In this document: piece by piece, positions 1 to 7,256 of the stretch
Position numbering within the stretch: the stretch's first letter is position 1
Layout: every line of letters begins with the position of its first letter
Assembly (NCBI GenBank): GCA_022836975.1
Contig: JAIXMJ010000027.1
Coordinates: forward strand, 1 to 9,869
DNA: 9,869 nt
Direction of reading: 5' to 3'
From: Wolbachia sp.
Lineage (GTDB): Bacteria > Pseudomonadota > Alphaproteobacteria > Rickettsiales > Anaplasmataceae
Notes under the pieces: model-generated
What the model saw: only the letters and a program-made list of their open reading frames with translations
What the model was told of the DNA's origin: nothing
Database searches by the model: none
Position numbers and translations under genes: made by a program

Positions 1-101
1 AACTCAAGCACTTTCGTAGGGTTGCTACTCGTTATGATAAATTAGCCATCACTTTCTTATCTTTTCTTCATATTGCTGCTATTTATCTTTGGTTGAAATA
101 A
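1..101 (+). pseudogene. C-terminal end of an IS5-family (DDE) transposase, cut by the window edge
   Basis: In the frame starting at base 3, about 32 codons run to a TAA at 99-101. The peptide contains RRVATRYDKLAITFLSFLH and then a hydrophobic end closing in LWLK. This R-x-A-T-R-Y-D-K pattern followed by a hydrophobic helix is the usual C-terminus of IS5-group transposases, which carry out cut-and-paste transposition with a DDE catalytic domain. The catalytic domain lies outside the window, so I cannot tell whether the element is intact or a remnant. The IS end should lie shortly after the stop; a CTAG at 115-118 could mark a target duplication, but the partner end is not visible. Family assignment is from motif recognition only. 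Confidence 0.7.
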
Positions 102-303
102 ATGTCGACACTACCTAGGCAGATCTTTTCATGATTCAACAAAACCCCAACTGTTCATTTAAGATTTTTAAATCTTGTTGGAGCTCTACTATAACTTATT
201 AAAAAAATTTTTATTTACAGAGCATAGTGTGTTGAGGTTAGAACAGAAAACACTTTATCCTTTGTTTAATCCGTTAATCAATTATACTGCTGCATTTATA
301 GGC

Positions 304-1248
304 TTATTTTAATTTTTTAGTAAGATTTACTACTGCATTTACAGATTCATCAAACATCTGTTGTTCAACCATACTCATCTTAATTGTAAGTATCTTTTCT
401 ACACCGTTTTTACCTATTATTACAGGAACACCAATAAATAACCCTTTTACTCCATATTCACCATTTAAATAAGCAGCACATGGTAATATGCGTCTTTTAT
501 TATACAAATATGATTCTAACATACATAGAGTGGAAGATGCTGGTGAATAATATGCAGACCCAAACTGAAGTAAGTTAACTATTTCTTTTCCACCATCACG
601 TGTACGTTCAACTATCTCATCAACCTTTTTTTGTGTAATTAATCCCATATTAATTATTTCTGTTAATGGTATACCAGCGATAGAAGTATAATTGATCAAT
701 GGAACCATAGTATCACCATGCCCACCTAATACAAAAGCATGTACATCTTCAACTGAAACACTTAATTCATTGGCAAGAAAATAACGAAACCGTGCAGAAT
801 CAAGTACCCCTGCCATGCCAACAACTTTATTATCTGGTAATCTAGAATGACTATGTATTACTGAAACCATAGCGTCTAAAGGGTTGGTTACTACTATTAC
901 AAATGCGTCAGAAGAATATTTTTTAATGTTTTCAGCAACACTCTGCATTACTAGAGCGTTGGTTCTAAGCAAATCATCTCTGCTCATACCTGGCTTTCGT
1001 GCCATACCTGCTGTAACTATAATTGCATCAGAGCCTTGTATATCTTCATAATTATCTGTACCAGTAATGCTCACATTGAACCCATTTATAGGTGATGATT
1101 CTGATATATCTAATGCCTTACCACCTGCAGTGCCCTTATTAATGTCAAATAAAATAATATCCCCAAGCTCCTTTAAGGCTATCATATGTGCCAAGGTTCC
1201 ACCAATATTTCCTGCACCAATTAAAGATATTTTCTTTCTTTCTACCAT
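304..1248 (-). CDS. mdh: malate dehydrogenase (NAD+), LDH-like type
   Basis: Encodes a 314-residue cytosolic enzyme of the citric acid cycle that oxidises malate to oxaloacetate with NAD+. The NAD-binding Rossmann motif GAGNIG is at residues 11-16, with the adenosine-ribose-binding Asp at D35. The substrate loop ARKPGMSRDD carries R84 and R90; an Arg at the specificity position favours malate over lactate. The VTNPLD segment is at 121-125, R153 binds substrate, and the catalytic pair is D150 and H177 (in GGHGD). Length is normal for the family. The start is the ATG at 1248, one base after the nuoC stop; an in-frame upstream start at 1287 would add 13 unrelated residues and overlap nuoC. It is the last gene of the minus-strand operon and no hairpin with a U tract follows it. 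Its place directly behind three complex I genes suggests coordinated supply of NADH to complex I, which is an inference. Confidence 0.97.
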   Translation of the reverse strand: MVERKKISLIGAGNIGGTLAHMIALKELGDIILFDINKGTAGGKALDISESSPINGFNVSITGTDNYEDIQGSDAIIVTAGMARKPGMSRDDLLRTNALVMQSVAENIKKYSSDAFVIVVTNPLDAMVSVIHSHSRLPDNKVVGMAGVLDSARFRYFLANELSVSVEDVHAFVLGGHGDTMVPLINYTSIAGIPLTEIINMGLITQKKVDEIVERTRDGGKEIVNLLQFGSAYYSPASSTLCMLESYLYNKRRILPCAAYLNGEYGVKGLFIGVPVIIGKNGVEKILTIKMSMVEQQMFDESVNAVVNLTKKLK

Positions 1249-1249
1249 A

Positions 1250-1795
1250 TTATTCTTTTTTACTTCCCCATGGAGATAAACTATCAAATAAACGATAATC
1301 CTGTGGTAAATCTATAGGATTATAAACTACTTTTTGCTTATTTGTGTCATATTTCACTTCTTCATAACCACTCAAGGGAAAATCTTTTAATAATGGATGC
1401 CCTACAAATCCATAATCAGTAAGTATTCTTCGCAAATCTGGATGAGATGAAAATTCAATTCCATACATATCAAATATTTCACGTTCAAACCATGAAGCAG
1501 CACTAAAGATTTTTGTTACGCTTGGTACTACTACACCTTCATCAACTGGTAGCTTAATACGTATTCTAGTATTGTGTACTATACTGAGCAGATTATATAT
1601 AACTTCAAATCTCTTATCATGGTTAGGATAATCAACACCAAAGATATCAACCAGAAGCTCAAATCTACACAATTCATCATCACGTAAAAACAACAAATAC
1701 TCTTTAACAGTATTTATAGTCGAATAAACTTGAATTGTGGAACTACCTAGCTGAATGCATTTGCATTTAAGCTTCTTTTGTATATGTTGGTCCAT
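1250..1795 (-). CDS. nuoC: NADH-quinone oxidoreductase subunit C (30 kDa subunit)
   Basis: A 181-residue peripheral-arm subunit of respiratory complex I; it packs against NuoD near the quinone site and carries no cofactor itself. The C-terminal half contains the 30-kDa-subunit signature: SWFEREIFDMYGIEF, then HPDLRRILTDYGF, then GHPLLKDFPLSGY. The chosen ATG at 1795 lies inside the end of nuoB, giving a 29-nt overlap. The longer open frame to 1876 adds 27 residues that only shadow the nuoB coding sequence. No good Shine-Dalgarno precedes it, so translational coupling to nuoB is likely. It is not fused to NuoD, and nuoD does not follow; mdh takes that place. Confidence 0.95.
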   Translation of the reverse strand: MDQHIQKKLKCKCIQLGSSTIQVYSTINTVKEYLLFLRDDELCRFELLVDIFGVDYPNHDKRFEVIYNLLSIVHNTRIRIKLPVDEGVVVPSVTKIFSAASWFEREIFDMYGIEFSSHPDLRRILTDYGFVGHPLLKDFPLSGYEEVKYDTNKQKVVYNPIDLPQDYRLFDSLSPWGSKKE

Positions 1796-2294
1796 TTTTG
1801 ATCTTATTTTGTAAACATAACATCCCATGTAATAAAGCTTCAGCAGTTGGAGGGCATCCTGGAACATAAATATCAACAGGTACTATTCTGTCACAGCCAC
1901 GTACTACAGAGTAAGAATAGTGATAATATCCACCATTGTTTGCACAACTACCCATAGATATCACATATTTTGGATCTGCCATTTGATCGTAAACTTTACG
2001 CAATGCTGCTGCCATTTTATTGGTCAACGTACCAGCAACAATCATCAGATCTGATTGCCTTGGACTTGCACGAAACATTATCCCATATTTATCAAGATCA
2101 TAACGACTAGACGCAGTATGCATCATTTCTACAGCACAACATGCTAAACCAAACGTCATTGGCCATAACGAACCAGCTCTTGCCCAATTCATTACATAAT
2201 CCACCAATTGACCAAATTTCGTAATAAGAAACCCTTCCTTTTTATAATGACTCCAATCGTTACTAGATAAAACCTGATTAGTTATGTTTCCCAT
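1767..2294 (-). CDS. nuoB: NADH-quinone oxidoreductase subunit B (20 kDa, PSST subunit)
   Basis: A 175-residue subunit of complex I that holds the terminal 4Fe-4S cluster N2, which passes electrons to quinone. All four expected cluster ligands are visible: the tandem C52-C53 in GLACCAVEMM, C117 in MGSCANNGGYY, and C147 in VPGCPPTAEAL. The SPRQSDLMIVAGTLTNKM segment is also characteristic. Length is typical. The ATG at 2294 overlaps the last 13 nt of nuoA, and the 3' end overlaps nuoC by 29 nt. It should sit at the junction of the peripheral arm and the inner membrane. Nothing suggests loss of function. Confidence 0.97.
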   Translation of the reverse strand: MGNITNQVLSSNDWSHYKKEGFLITKFGQLVDYVMNWARAGSLWPMTFGLACCAVEMMHTASSRYDLDKYGIMFRASPRQSDLMIVAGTLTNKMAAALRKVYDQMADPKYVISMGSCANNGGYYHYSYSVVRGCDRIVPVDIYVPGCPPTAEALLHGMLCLQNKIKNGPTYTKEA

Positions 2295-2638
2295 TCTAAT
2301 GCACCCTTACACCATTCATAAATAAATCCAACAATAAGTATTATAAAAAATACTATCATAGACCAAAATCCATCATAGCCTATTTTAGATAATGAAATAC
2401 TCCAAGGGAATAGAAAGATAACTTCCAGATCAAATATTATAAATAATATTGAAACCAAATAAAACTTTATATCAAAACTTTTTCCTACACTTGATAGAGG
2501 ATTAAAACCACATTCGTATGCAGAAAGCTTTTCGGCATCTGATCTGCTTGGCTTTAAAACCATTGGCAATATACATAGAACAATAGAAATTAGAGACGCA
2601 ATGCAAACAAAAACTACTATAGCAAAATACTCACTCAT
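2282..2638 (-). CDS. nuoA: NADH-quinone oxidoreductase subunit A (membrane subunit)
   Basis: A 118-residue inner-membrane subunit of complex I, close to the quinone tunnel. Three hydrophobic segments can be seen at roughly residues 5-27, 58-78 and 88-108. The loop between the first two carries the conserved SAYECGFNPL motif, whose Cys lies in the mobile loop of this subunit. The sequence DLEVIFLFPW in the second helix is typical of NuoA. The ATG at 2638 overlaps the end of the HIT gene by 8 nt, and the 3' end overlaps nuoB by 13 nt, so the genes must be co-transcribed. Length matches the family. Confidence 0.96.
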   Translation of the reverse strand: MSEYFAIVVFVCIASLISIVLCILPMVLKPSRSDAEKLSAYECGFNPLSSVGKSFDIKFYLVSILFIIFDLEVIFLFPWSISLSKIGYDGFWSMIVFFIILIVGFIYEWCKGALEWET

Positions 2639-2999
2639 AAAGGTTTACTTGTTTCCCTAAATTTTTCCCACCTAAAATATGAAAGTGAAAATGCGGTACC
2701 ACCTGTTCACCATGCTTACCATGATTAGTCACAAGCCTATAGCCTGTCTTTTCCAGACTATACTTATGTGTTATTTCTCTGACAATTTGAAAAAAACGAA
2801 CTATTTCTTCTGGCGAACCATTATTAATAAAATCATCAAACGATACATACTGCTTCTTTGGAATTATTAGTAGATGCACAGGTGCGTCAGGATATTTATC
2901 GTGAAACACCAACACATTTTGATCGTCATATACTTTATCACATGACAACTCACCCCTTAATATCTTAGCAAAAGTGTTGCCATTATCATAATACTTCAT
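2631..2999 (-). CDS. HIT-family (histidine triad) nucleotide-binding protein
   Basis: Encodes 122 residues of a small cytosolic HIT protein, resembling the HinT/PKCI branch, whose members hydrolyse purine nucleoside phosphoramidates and aminoacyl-adenylates. The triad HFHFHIL is at about residues 103-109; the middle His is the usual nucleophile. The N-terminal part NTFAKILRGEL and the segment HDKYPDAPVHLLIIPK are also typical of the family. The ATG at 2999 gives the family start; the open frame extends to 3104, but the extra 35 residues only overlap the neighbouring gene. An AGGTGG lies about 9 nt before the ATG. It follows the 313-residue gene by 13 nt and overlaps nuoA by 8 nt. Its physiological substrate here cannot be told from sequence. 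Confidence 0.93.
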   Translation of the reverse strand: MKYYDNGNTFAKILRGELSCDKVYDDQNVLVFHDKYPDAPVHLLIIPKKQYVSFDDFINNGSPEEIVRFFQIVREITHKYSLEKTGYRLVTNHGKHGEQVVPHFHFHILGGKNLGKQVNLYE

Positions 3000-3012
3000 A
3001 TATAAAAACCAC

Positions 3013-3954
3013 CTATCCGCGACCGCGACCACCTTTTTTGGCACCCTGAGGCTGAGGATTAGTATGTGTAACACTTGTTGGTAACATGACATTTGCCAAA
3101 CCACATGCTTCCTTTCTTATTGTTTCTTCTGTTATTTCCTGAACAGGTGACTCTACTTGTCTAAGCTGTCCTTCAGTGCTGCGAGAATCATCTTCCGAAC
3201 GCTTTTTTATCTCAGGTGGAAACATTTGTGGGTTACTAAGATTAAACGCTTCTTCATTTTTACCATTGTCAACATGCTTATGCTCTTGGCATCCTCCATT
3301 TAACTTAGCAGTGCGTATCTTTTCCTTATTTTCACCATGGCTAATTTCCTTATCTTTACCATTGTCAACATGTTGATGCCCTTCATATAGTTTTTGAGCA
3401 ATGCCATACACTAACTTTAAGTCTGTATACCTTTTTAATTCTCCACCAGTAGCTTTTGCTACTTCTTTTATGCTACTGTCAACAGCCTTGACAATTTCTC
3501 CTATAATAACCCTTTTTCTTTGTTCATCTGACATCTTAGAATATTCTTTATATTTTTCTTTTACATTATTTTCGATTGTTGCTACATCAATCCCAATATC
3601 AACCACATTCTTATCTTGATTAATAGTTAAAGAAACAGATCCTTTCGTTAACTCTTCATTTAATCTCTTTATCTCCTCATTACTTAATTTTAATATATCT
3701 CCTAAAAGAAGTTCTGTTGCTCTTAATGTGATTTTTCCTTCCGCGGGTTCTTGTACACTGAGACCAAGATTTTTACTGTATTTTAATATAGCTATATCAT
3801 TACTCCGACCAAATAGCCAAGGCCAAACATTAGGTGTATTTTTAAGAAAAGTACCAATTATTTTTATTCCACCTTTTACCTTCTCACCCGCTGTACTAAC
3901 CCAGCCACTACTATTCTGTTTGTTAGGCCTGCTATGTGACTTACCTGTTTCCAT
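3013..3954 (-). CDS. unrecognised 313-residue protein, first gene of the HIT-nuoABC-mdh operon
   Basis: I do not recognise the family. There is no signal peptide and no clear membrane segment; one short hydrophobic patch, NVWPWLFG, is at residues 42-49. Residues 60-190 look folded and charged, with likely helices at 90-105 and 125-190. From 190 on, the chain is hydrophilic and low in complexity. HVDNGK occurs at 195-200 and again at 227-232, and the DNA there is an exact 18-bp direct repeat spaced by 96 bp (32 codons), so a short internal duplication is likely. The last residues, KKGGRGRG, form a basic Arg/Gly tail. The start is certain: GGAGGT sits 6 nt before the ATG, the best ribosome site in the window. 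It is the promoter-proximal gene of the operon. A secreted effector or an RNA-binding accessory protein are both possible, but neither is shown. Confidence 0.8.
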   Translation of the reverse strand: METGKSHSRPNKQNSSGWVSTAGEKVKGGIKIIGTFLKNTPNVWPWLFGRSNDIAILKYSKNLGLSVQEPAEGKITLRATELLLGDILKLSNEEIKRLNEELTKGSVSLTINQDKNVVDIGIDVATIENNVKEKYKEYSKMSDEQRKRVIIGEIVKAVDSSIKEVAKATGGELKRYTDLKLVYGIAQKLYEGHQHVDNGKDKEISHGENKEKIRTAKLNGGCQEHKHVDNGKNEEAFNLSNPQMFPPEIKKRSEDDSRSTEGQLRQVESPVQEITEETIRKEACGLANVMLPTSVTHTNPQPQGAKKGGRGRG

Positions 3955-3960
3955 TTATGT

Positions 3961-3966
3961 ACCTCC
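3961..3966 (-). promoter_or_regulatory. strong Shine-Dalgarno site of the 313-residue gene
   Basis: The minus strand reads GGAGGT followed by a 6-nt spacer and ATG. It fixes the start of the operon's first gene at 3954. The downstream genes of the operon lack comparable sites and probably rely on overlap coupling. Confidence 0.85.
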
Positions 3967-4001
3967 AAAAAGTTTACTATAGAATAAATAAATTTTATAT
4001 T

Positions 4002-4030
4002 ATTATAAATCTAAATTCTATAAGTTTCAA
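4002..4030 (-). promoter_or_regulatory. sigma70-type promoter of the nuoABC-mdh operon
   Basis: On the minus strand a TTGAAA -35 box (4025-4030) is followed by exactly 17 bp and a perfect TATAAT -10 box (4002-4007). Transcription would begin near 3995 and give a leader of about 40 nt before the ATG at 3954. No other box pair in the gap matches the consensus as well in this direction. It is a prediction from sequence, in AT-rich DNA where chance matches occur, but the spacing and placement are right. Confidence 0.65.
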
Positions 4031-4070
4031 CTATTATTTCATGATTAGTGATTTAAATATTAGTTTACCA

Positions 4071-4099
4071 TTTACAATAAATATACATTATGATAGAAT
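4071..4099 (+). promoter_or_regulatory. sigma70-type promoter of tRNA-Asn and gpmI
   Basis: TTTACA (4071-4076), a 17-bp spacer and TAGAAT (4094-4099) lie just upstream of the tRNA. The predicted start near 4106 leaves a short 5' leader to be trimmed by RNase P. It is divergent from the operon promoter at 4002-4030, with about 40 bp between the two -35 boxes. An alternative pairing, TTACCA with TATGAT and 18 bp, overlaps it and fits less well. Confidence 0.55.
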
Positions 4100-4112
4100 C
4101 AAATCAATTTAT

Positions 4113-4184
4113 TCCTCGGTAGCTCAGTGGTAGAGCAGTTGGCTGTTAACCAATTGGTCGCTGGTTCGAATCCGGCCCGGGGAG
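4113..4184 (+). tRNA. tRNA-Asn (anticodon GTT)
   Basis: All four arms can be folded. The acceptor stem TCCTCGG (4113-4119) pairs with CCGGGGA (4177-4183) with one T-G wobble, and the discriminator base is G4184. The D stem GCTC/GAGC closes around AGTGGTA. The anticodon stem GTTGG/CCAAT holds the loop CTGTTAA, with anticodon GTT at 4145-4147. The variable loop has 5 nt. The T stem GCTGG/CCGGC holds TTCGAAT. The 3' CCA is not encoded, so it must be added by CCA nucleotidyltransferase. The gpmI start codon follows only 14 nt later. Confidence 0.96.
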
Positions 4185-4198
4185 CGTTTTTTTATAGC

Positions 4199-5698
4199 AT
4201 GAGTATTAAATCGGTTGTTTTATGTATACTAGATGGTTGGGGTATCGGAACAAGTAACCAATATAATGCTATCCATAATGTAAATCCAGCTTGTTGGCAG
4301 TATATTTCGTCTAATTATCCTAAATGCAGTTTATCTGCGTCTGGAAGCGATGTAGGCTTACCTGATGATCAGATAGGTAATTCAGAAGTTGGTCATATGA
4401 ATATAGGTAGTGGAAGGGTAGTAATGCAGAGTTTACAACGCATTAATCATGAAATTAATACAATAGAAAATAATAGAAACTTAAAAAGTTTTATCAACAA
4501 AATAAAAAGCAAAAATGGTATATGTCATATAATGGGCTTAATATCTAACGGTGGCGTGCATTCACATCAAAGACATATTGAAATTATAACGAATAAACTG
4601 TTACAACAAGGGATAAATGTAGCTATTCATGCCTTTTTAGATGGAAGAGATACATCACCATATTCTGGGAGGCAGTGTATTCAAACATTCCAAAATGAAG
4701 TTACAGATAGTAATATTGTTACTATATCTGGCCGTTATTATGCAATGGACCGTGACAATAGATGGGAAAGGACTATTGAAAGTTATAATGCCATAGCTTT
4801 TGCACAGGCGCCTAAATATAATGATGTATTGTCACTAATAGATGACAATTATAGTAATAACATTACAGATGAATTCATTAGGCCTGCGGTAATTGATGGT
4901 TACCAAGGAATAAAGCCAGAGGATGGTATATTATTAGCTAATTTTCGTGCCGATCGTATATTACAGCTAGCACGTATATTGTTAACCTATTCCAAAGCTC
5001 TAAAATTTTCTGCGATCTTAAGTATGATGCAGTACAGTAAGGATCTAGATATTCCTTACATTTTCTCTCCTATTAATTTTACTAATACTTTGGGTCAAGT
5101 TATATCAAATAATGGACTAAAACAATTACGCATTGCTGAAACTGAAAAGTATGCTCACGTAACTTACTTTTTTAATTGCGGAAGAGAAGAGCCTTTTCCT
5201 GGTGAAGAACGGATACTTATTCCTTCACCAAAGGTTAGAACTTATGACTTACAACCAGAAATGTCAGCCTTTGAGCTCACAGAAAAACTAATAAAAAAAA
5301 TACGTTCTAGAGAATTTGCATTAATAGTTGCAAACTATGCGAATCCTGATATGGTGGGACATACAGGTAATATAAAGGCAGCTGAATGTGCGGTTAAAGT
5401 TGTTGATGATTGCTTGTTAAAAGTGTTACAAGTTGTTAAAGAAACGGAAAACACTATACTTATTGTTACTGCAGATCATGGTAATATTGAGTGTATGTTT
5501 GATGAGGAGCATAATATGTTACATACTGCACATACTTTAAATAAAGTGCCGTTTATTGTCTGTGCTGATTTGCACATAAAGCTAAAGGATGGGAAGCTTT
5601 CTGATATTGCTTCCACAATATTGCATTTACTTAAAATAAAGAAACCTGCTGAAATCACAGGAAGTTCATTAATTTCTAGATCTTTTGAGATAGCATAA
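4199..5698 (+). CDS. gpmI: 2,3-bisphosphoglycerate-independent phosphoglycerate mutase
   Basis: A 499-residue cytosolic Mn-dependent enzyme that interconverts 3- and 2-phosphoglycerate through a phosphoserine intermediate, in lower glycolysis or gluconeogenesis. Metal-binding D12 is in ILDGWG, and the catalytic Ser is S62 in QIGNSEVGHMN. H123 is in GVHSHQRH, and R150-D151 are in DGRDTSP. The GRYYAMDRDNRWER and NFRADR substrate segments are present. The second metal site is formed by PDMVGHTGN, TADHGN (about 424-429) and HTAHT (about 442-446). The family length is about 500-510. The start is the ATG at 4199; an upstream in-frame ATG at 4127 lies inside the tRNA and is excluded. No Shine-Dalgarno fits in the 14 nt after the tRNA, so translation of a nearly leaderless processed message is likely. 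Its 3' end overlaps ctaA on the opposite strand. Confidence 0.97.
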   Translation: MSIKSVVLCILDGWGIGTSNQYNAIHNVNPACWQYISSNYPKCSLSASGSDVGLPDDQIGNSEVGHMNIGSGRVVMQSLQRINHEINTIENNRNLKSFINKIKSKNGICHIMGLISNGGVHSHQRHIEIITNKLLQQGINVAIHAFLDGRDTSPYSGRQCIQTFQNEVTDSNIVTISGRYYAMDRDNRWERTIESYNAIAFAQAPKYNDVLSLIDDNYSNNITDEFIRPAVIDGYQGIKPEDGILLANFRADRILQLARILLTYSKALKFSAILSMMQYSKDLDIPYIFSPINFTNTLGQVISNNGLKQLRIAETEKYAHVTYFFNCGREEPFPGEERILIPSPKVRTYDLQPEMSAFELTEKLIKKIRSREFALIVANYANPDMVGHTGNIKAAECAVKVVDDCLLKVLQVVKETENTILIVTADHGNIECMFDEEHNMLHTAHTLNKVPFIVCADLHIKLKDGKLSDIASTILHLLKIKKPAEITGSSLISRSFEIA

Positions 5699-6658
5699 AA
5701 AATATAAATTGGCTGCAAACAATAGAAACGAAAAGACTTGGTGAAAAACAGCTATAATGATTGGCCTGTGCAGCAATAGAGTTATTACTCCTAAGCTTGC
5801 TTGAATAATCAATAAAAATAATAATATCTTTGTTTCTGGGATTTTTATTACAAGTATGACTGCTAGGATTAATATCAGTAATGCTAATAATCTATGCACA
5901 AACTGTACAGTAACCCTATTCTCAAAAAAGTTCAACCAAATGGGCTGTATAAAAAACAAGCCATCAGGGATAATTGTTCCATCCATTAATGGAAAGGTAT
6001 TATAAATTAAACCAGCATTTAGTCCTGCTACAAATGCACCAAGAATTATCTGTAAAATTAAAAGGATGGAAATACTGTTGATGCAGTATATGCTACCACT
6101 GGTAATCCTATATTTTATCTCTGGAGATTGTATTTTGTAATCATAAAACTGATATAATAATAGTGCAAATATTATTAATGCTAATAATAAGTGAAACGCA
6201 AGCCTATAGTGACTGACATAAGGTACAGTTTCTAATCCGCTTTTAACCATATACCACCCGGCAAAAGCCTGTAATGTTCCTAGTAAAAGCACTATCAACA
6301 GTCTTGCCAATGCTTTATTAGCGATTTGTTTTTTTAGAGTAAAATATGCAAGGGGTAAAATAAAGATTAGTCCTGTAATTCTTGCCATCAATCTATGCAT
6401 ATACTCTATTAAGTAAATCACTTTAAATTCTGCCATGCTTATACCATAATTATATATTTTATATTCTGGTGTAGCTTCATATTTTATTTTTTCTTCCATC
6501 CATGACATTTTATTAAGTGGTGGTAATATTCCAGTAACAGGTTTCCATTCAGTAATCGATAGTCCTGCACGAGTAAGTCTGGTTACTCCACCAATTCCTA
6601 CCATTACTATTACCATGAAGCAACATATCAAAAGCCAGAGTTCCCGAATATTTTTCAT
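5669..6658 (-). CDS. ctaA: heme A synthase (COX15/CtaA family)
   Basis: A 329-residue inner-membrane protein that oxidises the C8 methyl group of heme O to a formyl group, giving heme A for aa3-type cytochrome oxidase. About eight hydrophobic segments are visible. Family motifs are GGVTRLTRAGLSITEWKP (residues 23-40), the first heme-ligand region EYMHRLMAR (H88), SHYRLAFHLLLA in the middle, then QFVHRLLALL and the final VFHQVFSF. The long first periplasmic loop fits the type found in alphaproteobacteria and mitochondria. The ATG at 6658 has no strong Shine-Dalgarno site. It lies 29 nt after the decayed KAP NTPase gene on the same strand, and its last 30 nt overlap the end of gpmI tail to tail. 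Its own promoter is not obvious; it may depend on transcription through the folC region. Confidence 0.95.
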   Translation of the reverse strand: MKNIRELWLLICCFMVIVMVGIGGVTRLTRAGLSITEWKPVTGILPPLNKMSWMEEKIKYEATPEYKIYNYGISMAEFKVIYLIEYMHRLMARITGLIFILPLAYFTLKKQIANKALARLLIVLLLGTLQAFAGWYMVKSGLETVPYVSHYRLAFHLLLALIIFALLLYQFYDYKIQSPEIKYRITSGSIYCINSISILLILQIILGAFVAGLNAGLIYNTFPLMDGTIIPDGLFFIQPIWLNFFENRVTVQFVHRLLALLILILAVILVIKIPETKILLFLLIIQASLGVITLLLHRPIIIAVFHQVFSFLLFAANLYFLCYLKRSRN

Positions 6659-6687
6659 CCGTGTTGATCGAATTTTTTGCTGAATAG

Positions 6688-7221
6688 TTAAGCTAATATA
6701 TTCCTTATAAATTGCAATTCATTGTTCTGCAAGGCAATTTCTAAAGAATTTTTCAGATTTTTCCATTCTTTACTATCTTGATGATCTAATATTAAGGAAT
6801 TTTCTATTTTTTCCAGTATTCTGCCTTGTGGTGATGTAGTTAATTCCTCATACATGTCATTGTTTATCAATTGCAGTATGATTAGGAACGGAAGTAAATT
6901 TGGATATAATAGTTTTGCTTTATCGTGAATTAATTTTATTTTTTTTATACAGTATTCAATTGCTTTTAATGATAAAGAAAGATTAGTTACATAAAATATA
7001 AAGTTATGCACTACTAAACCACTATTTTTTTTAGTTAACATTATATCTTTGAATAGTTTTTTTACAAACCTATCTACCGGTTGTTTTGGCAAATGCAATG
7101 CAAAGTCTATGAAGGAGCTTATATTAAAATTTGATCCAAGTATTTTATTTATTGCATTTTGTAGGCTACTATCGCTGGAATCATCGGAATATATAGAAAA
7201 CTTAAGAAATTTTTTATAAAA
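6688..7221 (-). pseudogene. C-terminal piece of a broken KAP-family P-loop NTPase
   Basis: The frame is open from a TGA at 7222-7224 to the stop at 6688 and has no ATG near its beginning; only a TTG at 7098 could serve as a start. The translation includes LQNAINKILGSNFNISSFID and then FALHLPKQPVDRFVKK. This resembles the part of KAP NTPases just after Walker B, where an Asp-containing strand is followed by an amphipathic helix and a hydrophobic strand ending in Leu-Pro. The rest is helical and Lys/Leu-rich. Together with the piece at 7257-7811 it looks like one gene that has suffered a frameshift and a stop. The match is by general pattern, so the family assignment of this half alone is moderate. 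Confidence 0.55.
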
Positions 7222-7256
7222 TCAGTATCTAAGCCAGAAAAAAATTTTTGAGCGAG

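Noticed and set aside
201..217. A run of A followed by T downstream of mdh as a possible terminator
   Set aside because: The self-complementarity is only A against T, with no GC-containing stem, which is expected by chance in this base composition.
1067..1279. A 70-codon + strand open frame opposite mdh
   Set aside because: It is antisense to the conserved N-terminal Rossmann region of mdh, has no ribosome site and resembles no family.
3176..3982. Several + strand open frames opposite the 313-residue gene
   Set aside because: They run antisense to a gene with a strong promoter and Shine-Dalgarno. Their translations are biased mixtures of Leu, Ser and Phe, typical of reverse frames in AT-rich DNA.
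4127..4198. N-terminal extension of gpmI beginning at the ATG at 4127
   Set aside because: The extension would be translated from tRNA-Asn sequence. The family start is the ATG at 4199, which places the catalytic Ser at residue 62 as expected.
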